A DNA stretch of 64,000 bases from positions 1 to 64,000 of the forward strand of contig NZ_JSEO01000021.1 of NCBI RefSeq assembly GCF_001624705.1, in the 5' to 3' direction. The translations under genes were made by a program, and so were the position numbers. The stretch is from Marinomonas sp. SBI8L (GTDB taxonomy: Bacteria > Pseudomonadota > Gammaproteobacteria > Pseudomonadales > Marinomonadaceae). This document shows, piece after piece, positions 1 through 11,791 of this stretch. The notes under the pieces are model-generated. The model was not told the origin of the DNA and ran no database searches. It saw only the letters and a program-made list of their open reading frames with translations. The number at the start of each line of letters is the position of its first letter. Within the stretch, counting starts at the first letter, position 1.

Positions 1-3
1 AAT

Positions 4-83
4 GTCAGTTGCTTATATTGGTTGTTCATTTTTGGACGACCTTGGTGGATTGTGTGAGAACTCGAAGCCTATAGGCAACTGAC
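4..83. repeat. Long-range inverted repeat, 14-bp arms
   Basis: GTCAGTTGC at 4-12 is matched exactly by GCAACTGAC at 75-83. The pairing extends inward to 14 bases with one G-U type mismatch (4-17 against 70-83), leaving a 52-base interior. It could be a structured RNA, or both ends of a small non-autonomous element. Nothing else in the window identifies it. Confidence 0.45.
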
Positions 84-143
84 TCTCTTATCTATACCAA
101 GTGTGTCGGTTATTGCTGCAATCTAAGCTTGAGCAAATAATAG

Positions 144-224
144 GGAACCTGTAACTAAGTCATCTCTTCTCAGCACTGCCAGAAAAAGCCTCAAAAAAGG
201 CAAGAGGACTTATTCGCAAGACTC
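144..224. repeat. Palindromic intergenic repeat, short copy
   Basis: The left end (GGAACCTGTAACTAAGT, then CTCTT) is an imperfect inverted copy of the right end (AAGAGGACTTATTCGCA, then ACTCC). The right end also matches the right end of the larger element at 42203-42480 over GAGGACTTATTCGCA, and the left ends share the pattern GGAACCT, AAGT, CTCTTCTCAG, AGAAAAAGC. Both copies lie between genes. This is what a REP- or MITE-like dispersed family would look like. Confidence 0.55.
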
Positions 225-410
225 CCTAGGTCTTACAAAACTGCCTACTCAATACTCTCAAACACCCTAAAAGCTATCTATCAGCCTACTTGTAACTGCA
301 AGACAAAGATTATTACGCCACATTAAAACGCTTCTAAGCTAGCTTGAGAGAGTTTCAGCTCAGTTAGTCTATAGAGGTTTCGGTTCAACCTCTCTTCTAT
401 CATTTTTTTG

Positions 411-442
411 GCAAAAAAAATCCCTGCCGAAGCAGGGATTTT
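411..442 (-). terminator. Rho-independent terminator of the sdh-suc operon
   Basis: On the minus strand an 11-bp stem (AAAATCCCTGC paired with GCAGGGATTTT) closes a TTCG tetraloop and runs into a T-rich tail. It lies 26 bases past the sucD stop codon, so it ends the long minus-strand operon. Confidence 0.9.
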
Positions 443-468
443 GTTGTAACACTTAAAGATTTCTTAGC

Positions 469-1341
469 TTACCAGCCAGTCAATTCTTTTAGAGCATCAC
501 CGATTTCAGCTAGAGAACGAACAGTTTTAACACCTGCGTCTTCTAGTGCTGCGAATTTCTCATCAGCAGTACCTTTACCACCAGAGATGATAGCGCCGGC
601 ATGACCCATACGCTTACCAGCTGGTGCAGTAACACCTGCAATGTAAGAAACAACAGGCTTAGTTACATTAGCTTTAATGTAAGCAGCCGCTTCTTCTTCT
701 GCAGTACCACCGATTTCACCAATCATAACGATCGCTTCAGTTTTAGGGTCGTTTTGGAACAACTCTAGAACGTCGATGAAGTTAGTACCTGGAATTGGGT
801 CACCACCAATACCTACGCAAGTAGATTGACCGAAACCAGCATCAGTAGTTTGCTTAACTGCTTCATAAGTCAAAGTACCAGAACGAGATACGATACCTAC
901 TTTACCTGGTAAATGGATGTGACCAGGCATGATACCGATCTTACATTCACCAGGTGTGATAACACCTGGGCAGTTAGGTCCGATTAGGCGTACACCTAGC
1001 TCGTCACATGCAACTTTACAGTCAAGCATGTCTAGTGTTGGGATACCTTCAGTGATACAAACGATTAGTTTGATACCGCTGTTAGCTGCTTCAAGGATAG
1101 AGTCTTTACAGAAAGGCGCTGGCACATAGATAACAGATGCTTCAGCACCCGTTTCTTCTACTGCTTCACGTACAGTGTTAAAAACAGGTAGGCCTAGGTG
1201 AGTTTGACCACCTTTACCAGGTGTTACACCACCAACCATTTTTGTACCGTAAGCAATTGCTTGCTCAGAGTGAAAAGTACCTTGACCACCAGTAAAACCT
1301 TGGCAAATTACTTTAGTATCTTTGTTAATTAGAACAGACAT
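469..1341 (-). CDS. sucD: Succinyl-CoA ligase (ADP-forming) alpha subunit
   Basis: This subunit works with SucC to convert succinyl-CoA to succinate with nucleotide triphosphate synthesis in the TCA cycle. The 290-residue length is normal. The N-terminal CoA-binding Rossmann domain contains FTGGQGTFH, the central GPNCPG motif is present, and the phospho-acceptor histidine sits in [10 protein letters not shown] (His247). The ATG shares one base with the sucC stop (TAATG), which points to translational coupling and equal amounts of the two subunits. It is the last gene of the operon, directly before a strong terminator. Confidence 0.97.
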   Translation of the reverse strand: MSVLINKDTKVICQGFTGGQGTFHSEQAIAYGTKMVGGVTPGKGGQTHLGLPVFNTVREAVEETGAEASVIYVPAPFCKDSILEAANSGIKLIVCITEGIPTLDMLDCKVACDELGVRLIGPNCPGVITPGECKIGIMPGHIHLPGKVGIVSRSGTLTYEAVKQTTDAGFGQSTCVGIGGDPIPGTNFIDVLELFQNDPKTEAIVMIGEIGGTAEEEAAAYIKANVTKPVVSYIAGVTAPAGKRMGHAGAIISGGKGTADEKFAALEDAGVKTVRSLAEIGDALKELTGW

Positions 1342-2507
1342 TATTTGCCCTCCGCAGCTTTAACAACTTGAACAGCCGCGTCTTTTAGACTTGAAGCCGC
1401 AATAATATCAAGATCAGATTTAGCTAGTACTTCACGACCTAGCTCAGCATTTGTACCTTCAAGACGTACAACAACAGGCACCTGAACACCTACTTCTTTA
1501 ACGGCACCGATAATACCTTCAGCAATCATATCGCAACGTACGATACCACCGAAGATGTTAACCAATACGGCTTTAACATTGTCATCAGAAAGGATGATTT
1601 TGAATGCTTCAGATACACGCTCTTTAGTCGCGCCGCCACCAACGTCTAGGAAGTTAGCTGGCTTGCCACCGTGTAGGTTTACGATGTCCATAGTACCCAT
1701 CGCTAGGCCTGCACCGTTAACCATGCAACCAACGTTACCGTCTAGCGCTACATAGTTAAGTTCGAAAGAGGCTGCATGTGCTTCACGTGCATCTTCTTGA
1801 GATGGATCGTGGAACTCTTGCATTTTCTTTTGACGGTAAACAGCATTGCTATCAATGTTGATTTTTCCGTCTAGGCAGTGAATATTGCCTTCTTCAGTGA
1901 TTACCAATGGGTTGATTTCTAGTAGTGCGAAATCAAAGTCATGGAACATCTGAGACAAACCTAGGAAAACTTTAGTGAATTGCTTGATTTGAGTTGGGTT
2001 TAGGCCCAATTTAAATGCAAGTTCACGAGCTTGGTAAGGTTGTGCGCCAACTAGAGGATCGATGATTGCTTTGTGAATCAACTCTGGAGTTTCTTCAGCA
2101 ACAGTCTCGATATCCACACCACCTTCTGTAGATGCCATGAACACAACGCGGCGTGTAGCACGGTCAACAACTGCACCAAGGTACAATTCGTTAGCAATAT
2201 CTGTGCAAGACTCAACTAGGATTTTAGAAACTGGCTGACCATTTTCGTCAGTTTGGTAAGTCACTAAGTTTTTACCAATCCACTGGTTAGTGAATTCAGC
2301 AATTTCTTCGTGAGTCTTAACTAGCTTAACACCGCCTGCTTTACCACGTCCGCCTGCATGTACTTGAGCTTTAACAACCCACATGTCGCCGCCGATTTTC
2401 TTAGCTGCTTCTACCGCCTCTTCTGGCGTGTCACATGCATACCCTGTAGATACTGGCAGACCGTATTCAGCAAAAAGCTGCTTAGCCTGATATTCGTGTA
2501 GGTTCAT
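1341..2507 (-). CDS. sucC: Succinyl-CoA ligase (ADP-forming) beta subunit
   Basis: This is the nucleotide-binding partner of SucD. The 388 residues match the family. The N-terminal ATP-grasp domain opens with [19 protein letters not shown] and includes the glycine-rich [16 protein letters not shown]; the C-terminal ligase domain contains [13 protein letters not shown] and [10 protein letters not shown]. It follows lpdA after about 110 bases and overlaps sucD by one base. The gene is intact and ordinary. Confidence 0.97.
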   Translation of the reverse strand: MNLHEYQAKQLFAEYGLPVSTGYACDTPEEAVEAAKKIGGDMWVVKAQVHAGGRGKAGGVKLVKTHEEIAEFTNQWIGKNLVTYQTDENGQPVSKILVESCTDIANELYLGAVVDRATRRVVFMASTEGGVDIETVAEETPELIHKAIIDPLVGAQPYQARELAFKLGLNPTQIKQFTKVFLGLSQMFHDFDFALLEINPLVITEEGNIHCLDGKINIDSNAVYRQKKMQEFHDPSQEDAREAHAASFELNYVALDGNVGCMVNGAGLAMGTMDIVNLHGGKPANFLDVGGGATKERVSEAFKIILSDDNVKAVLVNIFGGIVRCDMIAEGIIGAVKEVGVQVPVVVRLEGTNAELGREVLAKSDLDIIAASSLKDAAVQVVKAAEGK

Positions 2508-2620
2508 TTGTTTTTCCGCTCATCTTGTAATGATTGATATAAGCTCTGCCACATTGGCAGAAATTGTCAGCACCTGCGCTCATCATTCACAGGGCTGACA
2601 AATCGAATTTTTTATAGCGA

Positions 2621-4108
<1,488 letters not shown>

Positions 4109-4180
4109 TTATAGAAGAGTCGCGCCTCATGTTGTAATTTACCCGACCCAGGATAAGGGCCGAGTTTATAATTTGCTCAG

Positions 4181-5695
4181 TTACACTTCAAGCAACAAAC
4201 GTGCTGGATCTTCCAACAAGTCTTTTACTTTAACAAGGAATTGAACCGCTTCCTTACCATCAATCATACGGTGATCGTAAGACAATGCTAAGTACATCAT
4301 AGGCTGGATAACAACCTGACCATTTACAGCCATTGGACGCTCTTGGATTTTATGCATACCCAAGATAGCTGTTTGTGGTGGATTCAAAATTGGTGTCGAC
4401 ATTAGGGAACCAAAGGTACCACCATTAGTGATAGTGAATGTACCACCTTGCATATCTTCAAGACCTAGCTTGCCATCACGACCACGAACTGCGAAGTCCA
4501 TGATACCACTTTCGATGTCAGCAAGACCCATTGAATCGGTATTACGTAGAACAGGTACCATTAATCCACGGTTAGTAGATACGGCAACACCAATATCTTG
4601 GTAACCATGGTAAACCATGTCATTACCATCGATAGATGCGTTCACTGCTGGGAAGGCTTTAAGTGCTTCAGTCACAGCTTTAACAAAGAAAGACATAAAG
4701 CCTAACTTGGTACCGTTATGGGTTTTAAGGAACAAGTCCTTATACTTCTTACGAAGCTCCATTACAGGACCCATATTAACTTCGTTATAAGTCGTTAGCA
4801 TTGCAGCTGTTTGCTGTGCTTCAACCAAACGCTTAGCAATAGTTGCACGAAGGCGAGTCATTGGAACACGCTTCTCAACGCGACCATCTGTGTTCGGTAG
4901 CGGAGCAGCAGGTGCTGGAGTCGCTGGCGCTACAACAGGTGCAGCTGCTAGCGCTTGAGCAGGCGCTTGTTTTTGAGCAGCTTCAACATCTTCTTTAGTG
5001 ATACGACCACCTTTACCTGTGCCCTTAACTTGAGCAACAGTTAAGCCAGCTTCAGCTAGTGCTTTACGTGCTGCAGGGCCTGCAACTGCGTCATCATCAC
5101 CTTCTGTTGCAGCAACTTCAGCAACCGCAGCAGCTGGTGCAGCAGAAGCACCAGTTGCGCCTACTAAGAAAGATGCTAGTACTTGATCACTTAGTACTGT
5201 ATCGCCTTCAGCAGCTAATACATTACCAATAACACCAGCGGCTGGTGCAACAACTTCAAGTACAACTTTATCTGTTTCAATGTCAACAATGTGCTCATCA
5301 CGTTCACATAGTTCACCTGGTTGTTTGTGCCAAGCTGCAACAGTACCGTCAGCAACAGACTCTGGGAAAACAGGCGCCTTAATTTCAACACTTTCAGTTG
5401 ACTCAGAAGCAGCAGCTGCCGGTGCAGCAACAGGTGCTTCAGCCGCAACAGCTGTATCACCAGCAACAAAAGTAGCTAGTACTTCAGCACTTAGGACAAC
5501 ATCACCTTCAGCTTTATGAATTGTTTGGATAACACCATCTGCTGGCGCTACAACTTCAAGAACAACTTTATCTGTTTCAATATCAACAATGTGCTCATCA
5601 CGAGAACATGCTTCACCTGGCTGCTTGTGCCAAGTTGCAACCGTACCATCGGCTACTGATTCCGGAAAAACTGGTGCTTTTATTTCGATACTCAT
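4181..5695 (-). CDS. sucB: 2-oxoglutarate dehydrogenase E2 with two lipoyl domains
   Basis: This is the dihydrolipoyllysine succinyltransferase core. It transfers succinyl groups from SucA to CoA. The protein has 504 residues, about 100 more than E. coli SucB, and the extra length is a second lipoyl domain. Lysines for lipoylation are Lys43 and Lys143 in [11 protein letters not shown]; residues 1-50 and 101-150 are 45/50 identical. Ala/Pro-rich linkers follow, then a peripheral-subunit-binding domain (about 205-240, with [11 protein letters not shown]) and the catalytic domain ending in SYDHRMIDG (His475). It lies 33 bases after sucA. Two-lipoyl E2 enzymes are familiar for pyruvate dehydrogenase and less usual for SucB. 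Confidence 0.96.
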   Translation of the reverse strand: MSIEIKAPVFPESVADGTVATWHKQPGEACSRDEHIVDIETDKVVLEVVAPADGVIQTIHKAEGDVVLSAEVLATFVAGDTAVAAEAPVAAPAAAASESTESVEIKAPVFPESVADGTVAAWHKQPGELCERDEHIVDIETDKVVLEVVAPAAGVIGNVLAAEGDTVLSDQVLASFLVGATGASAAPAAAVAEVAATEGDDDAVAGPAARKALAEAGLTVAQVKGTGKGGRITKEDVEAAQKQAPAQALAAAPVVAPATPAPAAPLPNTDGRVEKRVPMTRLRATIAKRLVEAQQTAAMLTTYNEVNMGPVMELRKKYKDLFLKTHNGTKLGFMSFFVKAVTEALKAFPAVNASIDGNDMVYHGYQDIGVAVSTNRGLMVPVLRNTDSMGLADIESGIMDFAVRGRDGKLGLEDMQGGTFTITNGGTFGSLMSTPILNPPQTAILGMHKIQERPMAVNGQVVIQPMMYLALSYDHRMIDGKEAVQFLVKVKDLLEDPARLLLEV

Positions 5696-5728
5696 TTTAA
5701 ACCCTTAATTACTTTGACTGACGTTGTA

Positions 5729-8566
5729 TTAGCCTTGGATGGCATCGTTTACTAACGCTTCTTGTTCTTCAATATGGATAGACATGTAACCTGCTGCTGG
5801 TGCTGCAGAAGAAATACGACCTGCAAAGCGGATCTTCAACTGCGGATACAAGGCTTCCAATACACGATTCATACGGTGGCGATTAGCATGCCAAGCGCCT
5901 TGGTTCTTAGGCTCTTCTTGACACCAAACTAATGATTCAACATTAGTATAAGGTGCTAATACTGCTTCGAAATCTTTGTATGGGAATGGATATAACTGCT
6001 CCAAACGAATAACAGCCACATCGTCTTTCGCCAATTCTTCACGACGATTAATCAAATCGTAGTAAATTTTACCGCTACAGATAACCAAACGCTTCACATC
6101 AGCAGGGTCTGCTTTAGATGAAGAATCAGGCAATACAGTTTTAAAGCTGCCTTCAGATAAATCTTCCAAAGATGAAATTGCTTGCTTATGACGCAACAAG
6201 CTCTTTGGTGACAAGATAATCAAAGGACGGCGCATTGGACGAATCGCTTGACGACGCAAGATGTGGTAAATCTGAGCGGGTGTTGTTGGTACACAAACCT
6301 GAATGTTAAATTCAGCACAAAGCTGCATGTAACGTTCAAGACGAGCAGATGAGTGCTCTGGACCTTGACCCTCATAACCGTGCGGAAGCAACATAGTCAG
6401 ACCGCATAAACGACCCCACTTATGCTCACCACTGGTGATAAATTGGTCAATTACAACTTGGGCACCGTTAGCGAAATCACCAAACTGTGCTTCCCAGATA
6501 ACCATACCTTTGGGTGACGTTGTCGCGTAACCATATTCGAACGCCAGAACCGCTTCTTCAGATAAGTACGAGTCATACAAATCTAACGGAGGCTGACCTT
6601 CAGACAAGTGTTTTAAAGGAATATAACTACTACCGTCTTTTTGGCTATGAATAACAGCATGACGGTGAGAGAAAGTACCACGACCAGAATCCTGACCAGT
6701 AATACGTAACGGGAAGTCTTGCTCTAACAAGGTAGCAAAAGCCAAAGTTTCAGCATAGCCCCAGTTAATCGGCAAAGCACCAGCCGTCATTTTATCTCTA
6801 TCTTGATAGATTTTTTGTACCTGACGCTGAACCACAATCCCATCTGGTATTTGAGTTAGCTTCTTAGCTAAATCTTGAAGTTTAGCAAGAGGGTAAGTTG
6901 TATCACCCGCATCAGTCCAACCAGCACCAATATAAGGGGTCCAGTCAACAAAAGATCCTGTTTGTGATTCAAGCACCAAGCTCTTAGAAACATGACGACC
7001 ATTGTCTAAGTCTTCACGGTTTTCATCAACCAACTGTTTCTCTTCAGCTTTGGTAACAACACCATTGCTCACTAGCTTATCAGCATATTGAGTACGTGTT
7101 GTTTTTAGTTTATTGATCACTTGGTACATAAGTGGCTGAGTACCAGAAGGCTCATCAGTTTCGTTATGACCACGGCGACGGTAACAAACTAAGTCAATCA
7201 CTACGTCACGACCAAATTCGTAACGGTAATCTAGAGCAAGTTGAGTTACGAATAACACAGCTTCTGGATCATCACCATTAACATGGAAGATAGGAGCCTG
7301 AATCATTTTCGCAACATCAGTACTGTACTGAGTAGAACGCACATCTTCTTGACGGTTAGTTGTGAAGCCTACCTGGTTGTTCACAACGATATGAACTGTA
7401 CCACCTGTCTTATAGCCACGTGTTTGTGACATTTGGAAGGTTTCCATCACAACACCTTGACCAGCAAATGCTGAGTCACCGTGGATAGAAATAGGTACTA
7501 CCGTCTTACCTGTTGTGTCATTACGACGGTCTTGACGAGCACGCACAGACCCTTCAACAACAGGTGAAACAATTTCTAAGTGAGATGGGTTAAAAGAAAG
7601 TGCAATGTGTACTTCACCACCTTCAGTCATCACATTAGAAGAGAAGCCTTGGTGATACTTAACGTCACCAGAAGTATTCACAAGTTTCTTACCTTCAAAC
7701 TCGTCGAATAGATCTTTCGGATTCTTACCTAGTGTATTTACTAGTACGTTTAATCGACCACGGTGAGCCATACCAATTACAACTTCTTTTGCACCTAGTG
7801 CACCAGAACGCTGAATCAGCTCATTCATCATAGGGATTAAAGACTCACCCCCTTCTAGACCAAAACGCTTAGCACCTGGGTAACGGCTACCTAGATATTT
7901 CTCTAAGCCTTCAGCAGCGGTTAGGCGCTCAAGTAGGCTTTTACGCGTTTCATTGGAATATTGAGGATCAGATTGGGAAGATTCTACACGCTGTTGAATC
8001 CAGCGTTTTTCTTGGGTGTCGACTAGGTACATGAACTCGTAACCAATCGAAGAGCAATAAGTTTTTTCTAAACCTGCAATGATGTCTTTTAGTTTCATAA
8101 CATCTTTGCTAAAGAATAGAGGGCCAGTGCTAAACTCTTCATCTAGGTCTGCACCAGTTAACTGGTGAAAAGCCAAATCCAAATCAGGCACTTGATTGCG
8201 GCCTTGCAAACCTAATGGGTCAAGGTTCGCATGCTGATGTCCACGCATTTGATATGCGCTAATCAGTTGCAGTACTTTAATTTGCTTCTGTTCGTGGCCA
8301 GAGCTAACTGCTGCAGAAACTGCGGCTGGCTGAAAACGGAATTTATTTTTAGCCAGTTGTAGGAATTGTTCCTGTACAACAGAATGAGGAACATCAGTTG
8401 ACTGACCCTCACTCACCCTTGGCAATTGGTCAAAGCATTTACGCCATTCTTCCGACACTGAGTTCGGATCGACGAGGTAGCTTTCAAATAGCCCCTCAAT
8501 GTACTCTAGGTTGCCACCTGAGAAATGAGAGGTGCTCCATAGCAACTCCATTAAACTTTCGTGCAT
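5729..8566 (-). CDS. sucA: 2-oxoglutarate dehydrogenase E1 component
   Basis: This thiamine-diphosphate decarboxylase forms the first step of the 2-oxoglutarate dehydrogenase complex and passes succinyl groups to SucB. The 945 residues match the family. Visible landmarks are the N-terminal E2-binding segment (LLWSTSHFSGGNLEYIEGLFESYL), HRGRLNVLVNTLGK, the ThDP/Mg segment HGDSAFAGQGVVMET, RRGHNETDEPSGTQPLMY, and QDSGRGTFSHRHAV in the transketolase-like half. A 381-base gap separates it from sdhB, so it may have its own promoter or an attenuated read-through. Confidence 0.97.
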   Translation of the reverse strand: MHESLMELLWSTSHFSGGNLEYIEGLFESYLVDPNSVSEEWRKCFDQLPRVSEGQSTDVPHSVVQEQFLQLAKNKFRFQPAAVSAAVSSGHEQKQIKVLQLISAYQMRGHQHANLDPLGLQGRNQVPDLDLAFHQLTGADLDEEFSTGPLFFSKDVMKLKDIIAGLEKTYCSSIGYEFMYLVDTQEKRWIQQRVESSQSDPQYSNETRKSLLERLTAAEGLEKYLGSRYPGAKRFGLEGGESLIPMMNELIQRSGALGAKEVVIGMAHRGRLNVLVNTLGKNPKDLFDEFEGKKLVNTSGDVKYHQGFSSNVMTEGGEVHIALSFNPSHLEIVSPVVEGSVRARQDRRNDTTGKTVVPISIHGDSAFAGQGVVMETFQMSQTRGYKTGGTVHIVVNNQVGFTTNRQEDVRSTQYSTDVAKMIQAPIFHVNGDDPEAVLFVTQLALDYRYEFGRDVVIDLVCYRRRGHNETDEPSGTQPLMYQVINKLKTTRTQYADKLVSNGVVTKAEEKQLVDENREDLDNGRHVSKSLVLESQTGSFVDWTPYIGAGWTDAGDTTYPLAKLQDLAKKLTQIPDGIVVQRQVQKIYQDRDKMTAGALPINWGYAETLAFATLLEQDFPLRITGQDSGRGTFSHRHAVIHSQKDGSSYIPLKHLSEGQPPLDLYDSYLSEEAVLAFEYGYATTSPKGMVIWEAQFGDFANGAQVVIDQFITSGEHKWGRLCGLTMLLPHGYEGQGPEHSSARLERYMQLCAEFNIQVCVPTTPAQIYHILRRQAIRPMRRPLIILSPKSLLRHKQAISSLEDLSEGSFKTVLPDSSSKADPADVKRLVICSGKIYYDLINRREELAKDDVAVIRLEQLYPFPYKDFEAVLAPYTNVESLVWCQEEPKNQGAWHANRHRMNRVLEALYPQLKIRFAGRISSAAPAAGYMSIHIEEQEALVNDAIQG

Positions 8567-8947
8567 TCTCGATCACCCTTATGTTCGAGCCGTTTGTCGT
8601 TTATACGACAAGTATCAATCTTATATTGTGTTGACTATATAAGGCTCGTGTGGCCTTTTAAGCCTGCCAATTTTACTACTTCATACTCTCTCTATTGTGT
8701 CAGTAAAATCGTTAATCATTCGGCACCAAATCTGAAGAGACAAACTAAGTACCTGCACTACCTTCCAACTGTGCCAAGTGATTAAACTTTATTTACTCAT
8801 CCTTGTACCCACAATAAAGAAACTTAAATTCTGGGTTTATTTACGCTCGATCATTATGTTTGACCTTAAGAGCATAAATGGGCGGCATAGCATATATGCC
8901 GCCGATTTAACTCACCTTCATACTTATCATATGAAGGTGCAACATTT
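8567..8947 (-). other. sdhB-sucA intergenic region
   Basis: This 381-base stretch on the transcribed minus strand has no gene. Close to the sdhB end it carries two strong hairpins (listed separately). The rest, nearer to sucA, is AT-rich and could hold an internal sucA promoter; I could not identify convincing -35 and -10 boxes. Confidence 0.5.
8881..8939 (-). promoter_or_regulatory. Two tandem hairpins after sdhB
   Basis: Hairpin one has perfect 10-bp arms (CACCTTCATA at 8913-8922, TATGAAGGTG at 8930-8939) with a 7-base loop. Hairpin two has perfect 9-bp arms (GGCGGCATA at 8881-8889, TATGCCGCC at 8895-8903) with a 5-base loop. They begin 9 bases after the sdhB stop. Neither is followed by a T run, so I read them as RNA processing, stability or partial termination elements between the sdh and suc halves rather than full terminators. 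Confidence 0.6.
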
Positions 8948-9652
8948 TTAAGTTGCGCGTTGTAGCAACATTGTACGAATGCTACCGATTGCTTTCGTCG
9001 GATTTAGCCCTTTAGGACATACATTCACACAGTTCATGATACCGTGACAACGGAATACGCTGAATGGATCATCTAGTTCAGATAGTCGTTCTTGTGTTGC
9101 ATTATCACGTGAATCAATCAAGAAGCGATAAGCTTGCAACAAGCCTGATGGTCCAACAAATTTATCTGGATTCCACCAGAAAGAAGGACATGCAGTAGAA
9201 CAACAAGCACACAAGATACATTCGTATAGACCATCAAGCTTTTCGCGCTCTTCTGGGCTCTGCAAACGCTCAATTGCTGGTGCTGGTGTATCATTAATTA
9301 AATAAGGACGAATCTTCTCATATTGTTTGTAGAATTGCCCCATATCAACAACTAGATCACGAACCACAGGTAGACCTGGTAATGGACGTAAAACCAATTT
9401 GTCGTTTTTCAAAACAGCTGACATAGGTGTGATACATGCCAAACCGTTTTTACCATTCATGTTCATACCATCTGATCCACACACACCTTCACGGCATGAA
9501 CGGCGATATGATACAGAAGGATCCTTATCTTTCATAAGGTTCAATACATCCAATACCATTAGATCTTTACCTTCAGGCAGATCTACTTGGACATCTTGCA
9601 TGTAAGGAGCGTCATCCACTTCTGGATTGTAACGATAAATACTTACTAACAT
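8948..9652 (-). CDS. sdhB: Succinate dehydrogenase iron-sulfur subunit
   Basis: SdhB carries electrons from the SdhA flavin to the membrane quinone site. The 234 residues contain the [2Fe-2S] ligands (SCREGVCGSDGMNMNGKNGLAC) and the two ferredoxin-type clusters (CILCACCSTACPS and CHGIMNCVNVCPKGLNP). The WWNPDKF segment is typical of the quinone-site face. It follows sdhA by 14 bases, ends the sdh half of the operon, and is normal in all respects. Confidence 0.97.
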   Translation of the reverse strand: MLVSIYRYNPEVDDAPYMQDVQVDLPEGKDLMVLDVLNLMKDKDPSVSYRRSCREGVCGSDGMNMNGKNGLACITPMSAVLKNDKLVLRPLPGLPVVRDLVVDMGQFYKQYEKIRPYLINDTPAPAIERLQSPEEREKLDGLYECILCACCSTACPSFWWNPDKFVGPSGLLQAYRFLIDSRDNATQERLSELDDPFSVFRCHGIMNCVNVCPKGLNPTKAIGSIRTMLLQRAT

Positions 9653-9666
9653 TTTGCAACTACCCC

Positions 9667-11439
9667 TTAGTATGTACGTGCTTTTGGTGGGAAAGCTTCA
9701 ACTGTTTTAGGTGACATATTTACATCACGCTTAGTAACAGTTTTATTCGCTGGGTGGAATAGTGAATGCTTCAACCAATTTTCATCATCACGTTCAGTGT
9801 AGTCATTACGCGCGTGAGCACCACGACTCTCTTTACGGAATTCAGCAGGAATTGCAGTCGCTTCAGCCACTTCTAACAAGTTCTCAAGTTCAAGCGCTTC
9901 AATACGTGCAGTGTTAAAAGCCATACTCTTATCTTCAAGATGTAGGTTTTCAACACGTTTACGAATCTCAGCCAATTGCTTAAGACCTGTCTGCATAGCT
10001 TCACCGTCACGGAATACACCGAAGTAAAGTTGCATTGTTTTTTGCAAATCAGCACGAACAGCAGCAACACTCTCACCAGAGGTAGAGTTGTTTAGACGAT
10101 TCAAACGAGCCATTGCACGTTCGATGTCAGTATCACTTGCGTCCATTGATTCGAAACCTTCATCCAAAGCTTTCTTCACTTGGATACCAGCAGCACGCCC
10201 AAATACAACAAGGTCAAGTAGTGAGTTACCACCTAGGCGGTTAGCACCATGTACAGATACACTTGCAGCTTCACCACAAGCATAAAGACCATCAACAACC
10301 AGGTCATTACCTTCAGCATCTACAGTTAGAGCCTGACCACCGATGTTAGTTGGTGTTCCACCCATCATATAGTGACAAGTAGGAATTACTGGAATTGGTT
10401 CTTTAACTGGATCAACGTGTGCAAACGTACGAGAAAGCTCAAGGATACCTGGTAGACGCTTATTCAGAGTCTCTTCACCAAGGTGATCTAGTTTAAGCAA
10501 TACATGGTCACCATCTGGACCACAACCGCGGCCTTCTAGGATTTCAAGAATCATAGAACGAGCAACTACGTCACGACCTGCAAGGTCTTTCGCGTTTGGA
10601 GCATAACGCTCCATGAAACGTTCGCCATCTTTGTTAATTAGATAACCACCTTCACCACGACAACCTTCAGTAACAAGTGTACCCGCACCGTAAATACCGG
10701 TTGGGTGGAACTGCCACATTTCCATGTCTTGCATTGGGTAACCAGCACGAAGTGCCATACCAACACCATCACCTGTATTAATGTGAGCATTTGTCGTAGA
10801 TTGGAAAATACGACCAGCACCACCTGTCGCCAAGACAGTCGCTTTTGCTTTTAGGTAAACAGTTTCACCTGTTTCAATGCAAATCGCGATAACACCAACA
10901 ACAGCGTCATCATCATTTTTAACTAGATCAACAGCATACCATTCGTTAAAGAAGGTAGTGCCACCTTTCAAGTTCGCTTGGTAAAGCGTATGTAAAAGTG
11001 CGTGACCAGTACGGTCTGCTGCAGCACAAGTACGCGCCGCTTGTCCGCCCTTACCAAAATCCTTTGATTGACCACCGAAAGGACGTTGGTAAATACGGCC
11101 ATTTTCTTTACGTGAGAATGGTAAGCCCATATGCTCAAGTTCAAATACAGCTTGTGGACCTACAGAACACATGTACTCAATTGCGTCTTGGTCACCAATA
11201 TAGTCCGACCCTTTAACGGTGTCGTACATGTGCCAGCGCCAATCATCATTTGGGTCTTCACTTGCAATAGCACAAGTAATACCACCTTGAGCAGATACTG
11301 TATGGGAACGTGTTGGAAATACTTTAGTTACACAAGCGGTATTTAAACCAGACTCAGTCAACTGTAGAGCAGCACGCATACCTGCGCCGCCGCCGCCAAT
11401 AACAATGGCATCAAAAGAAATTGTACGTATATTAGCCAT
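9667..11439 (-). CDS. sdhA: Succinate dehydrogenase flavoprotein subunit
   Basis: SdhA oxidises succinate to fumarate using covalently bound FAD. I start at [20 protein letters not shown] (11439), giving 590 residues. An upstream in-frame start (11487) would run into sdhD and add 16 unlikely residues. The FAD motif is [11 protein letters not shown], the flavinylated histidine lies in SHTVSAQGG, the active-site region has [21 protein letters not shown], and the C-terminal [11 protein letters not shown] and [16 protein letters not shown] motifs are present. There are only four bases between the sdhD stop and this start. Confidence 0.97.
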   Translation of the reverse strand: MANIRTISFDAIVIGGGGAGMRAALQLTESGLNTACVTKVFPTRSHTVSAQGGITCAIASEDPNDDWRWHMYDTVKGSDYIGDQDAIEYMCSVGPQAVFELEHMGLPFSRKENGRIYQRPFGGQSKDFGKGGQAARTCAAADRTGHALLHTLYQANLKGGTTFFNEWYAVDLVKNDDDAVVGVIAICIETGETVYLKAKATVLATGGAGRIFQSTTNAHINTGDGVGMALRAGYPMQDMEMWQFHPTGIYGAGTLVTEGCRGEGGYLINKDGERFMERYAPNAKDLAGRDVVARSMILEILEGRGCGPDGDHVLLKLDHLGEETLNKRLPGILELSRTFAHVDPVKEPIPVIPTCHYMMGGTPTNIGGQALTVDAEGNDLVVDGLYACGEAASVSVHGANRLGGNSLLDLVVFGRAAGIQVKKALDEGFESMDASDTDIERAMARLNRLNNSTSGESVAAVRADLQKTMQLYFGVFRDGEAMQTGLKQLAEIRKRVENLHLEDKSMAFNTARIEALELENLLEVAEATAIPAEFRKESRGAHARNDYTERDDENWLKHSLFHPANKTVTKRDVNMSPKTVEAFPPKARTY

Positions 11440-11443
11440 TAGT

Positions 11444-11791
11444 CTATAGCCCCCAAAGAACCTGAATGCCCCAAGTGATATAAACAAACATAGCTAAACC
11501 ACATAGAGATTGAAAAAAGAAACGAACACCTGTTGCTTTAAGGTAATCAGTTGAAATAGACCATAGGCCAATCCAAGAGTGAACACCAATTGAAAGCAAT
11601 GTCATTAAAGTAAAAATACGCATCCATGTGGCTTCAAACAAAGCACTCCACTGATCGTATGTAAGCTCAGGGTTCATTACTAGATATCCAAGAATGAATA
11701 CCGTATACAAAGAAAGCACGATTGCTGATACACGCTGTACCATCCAATCATATAAGCCTGAACGGCCAAAGCTTGTTATTTGAGTTACCAT
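11444..11791 (-). CDS. sdhD: Succinate dehydrogenase membrane anchor SdhD
   Basis: This small membrane subunit helps bind heme b and ubiquinone. About 115 residues carry three hydrophobic segments (roughly 20-42, 55-75 and 90-112), with the family motif [10 protein letters not shown] near the first and HSWIGLW in the second. I choose the ATG at 11791 because AGGAG lies 7 bases upstream; a TTG two codons earlier is also open. The start overlaps the end of sdhC, so the two anchor subunits are probably translationally coupled. Confidence 0.93.
   Translation of the reverse strand: MVTQITSFGRSGLYDWMVQRVSAIVLSLYTVFILGYLVMNPELTYDQWSALFEATWMRIFTLMTLLSIGVHSWIGLWSISTDYLKATGVRFFFQSLCGLAMFVYITWGIQVLWGL

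Larger units (their letters stand above)
1..468. other. Non-coding left edge with inverted repeats
   Basis: I see no convincing gene in this stretch. From left to right it holds a long-range inverted repeat (positions 4-17 and 70-83), a short copy of a palindromic repeat (144-224), a small hairpin (AGAGGTT at 373-379 with AACCTCT at 387-393) and the terminator of the suc operon (411-442). The small hairpin is followed on the plus strand by a T run at about 402-408, so it could end a plus-strand transcript that begins left of the window; that is weak. Confidence 0.6.

Noticed and set aside
5215-5469. 84-residue minus-strand frame rich in leucine
   Set aside because: It is an out-of-frame reading of the Ala/Pro-rich linker of sucB.
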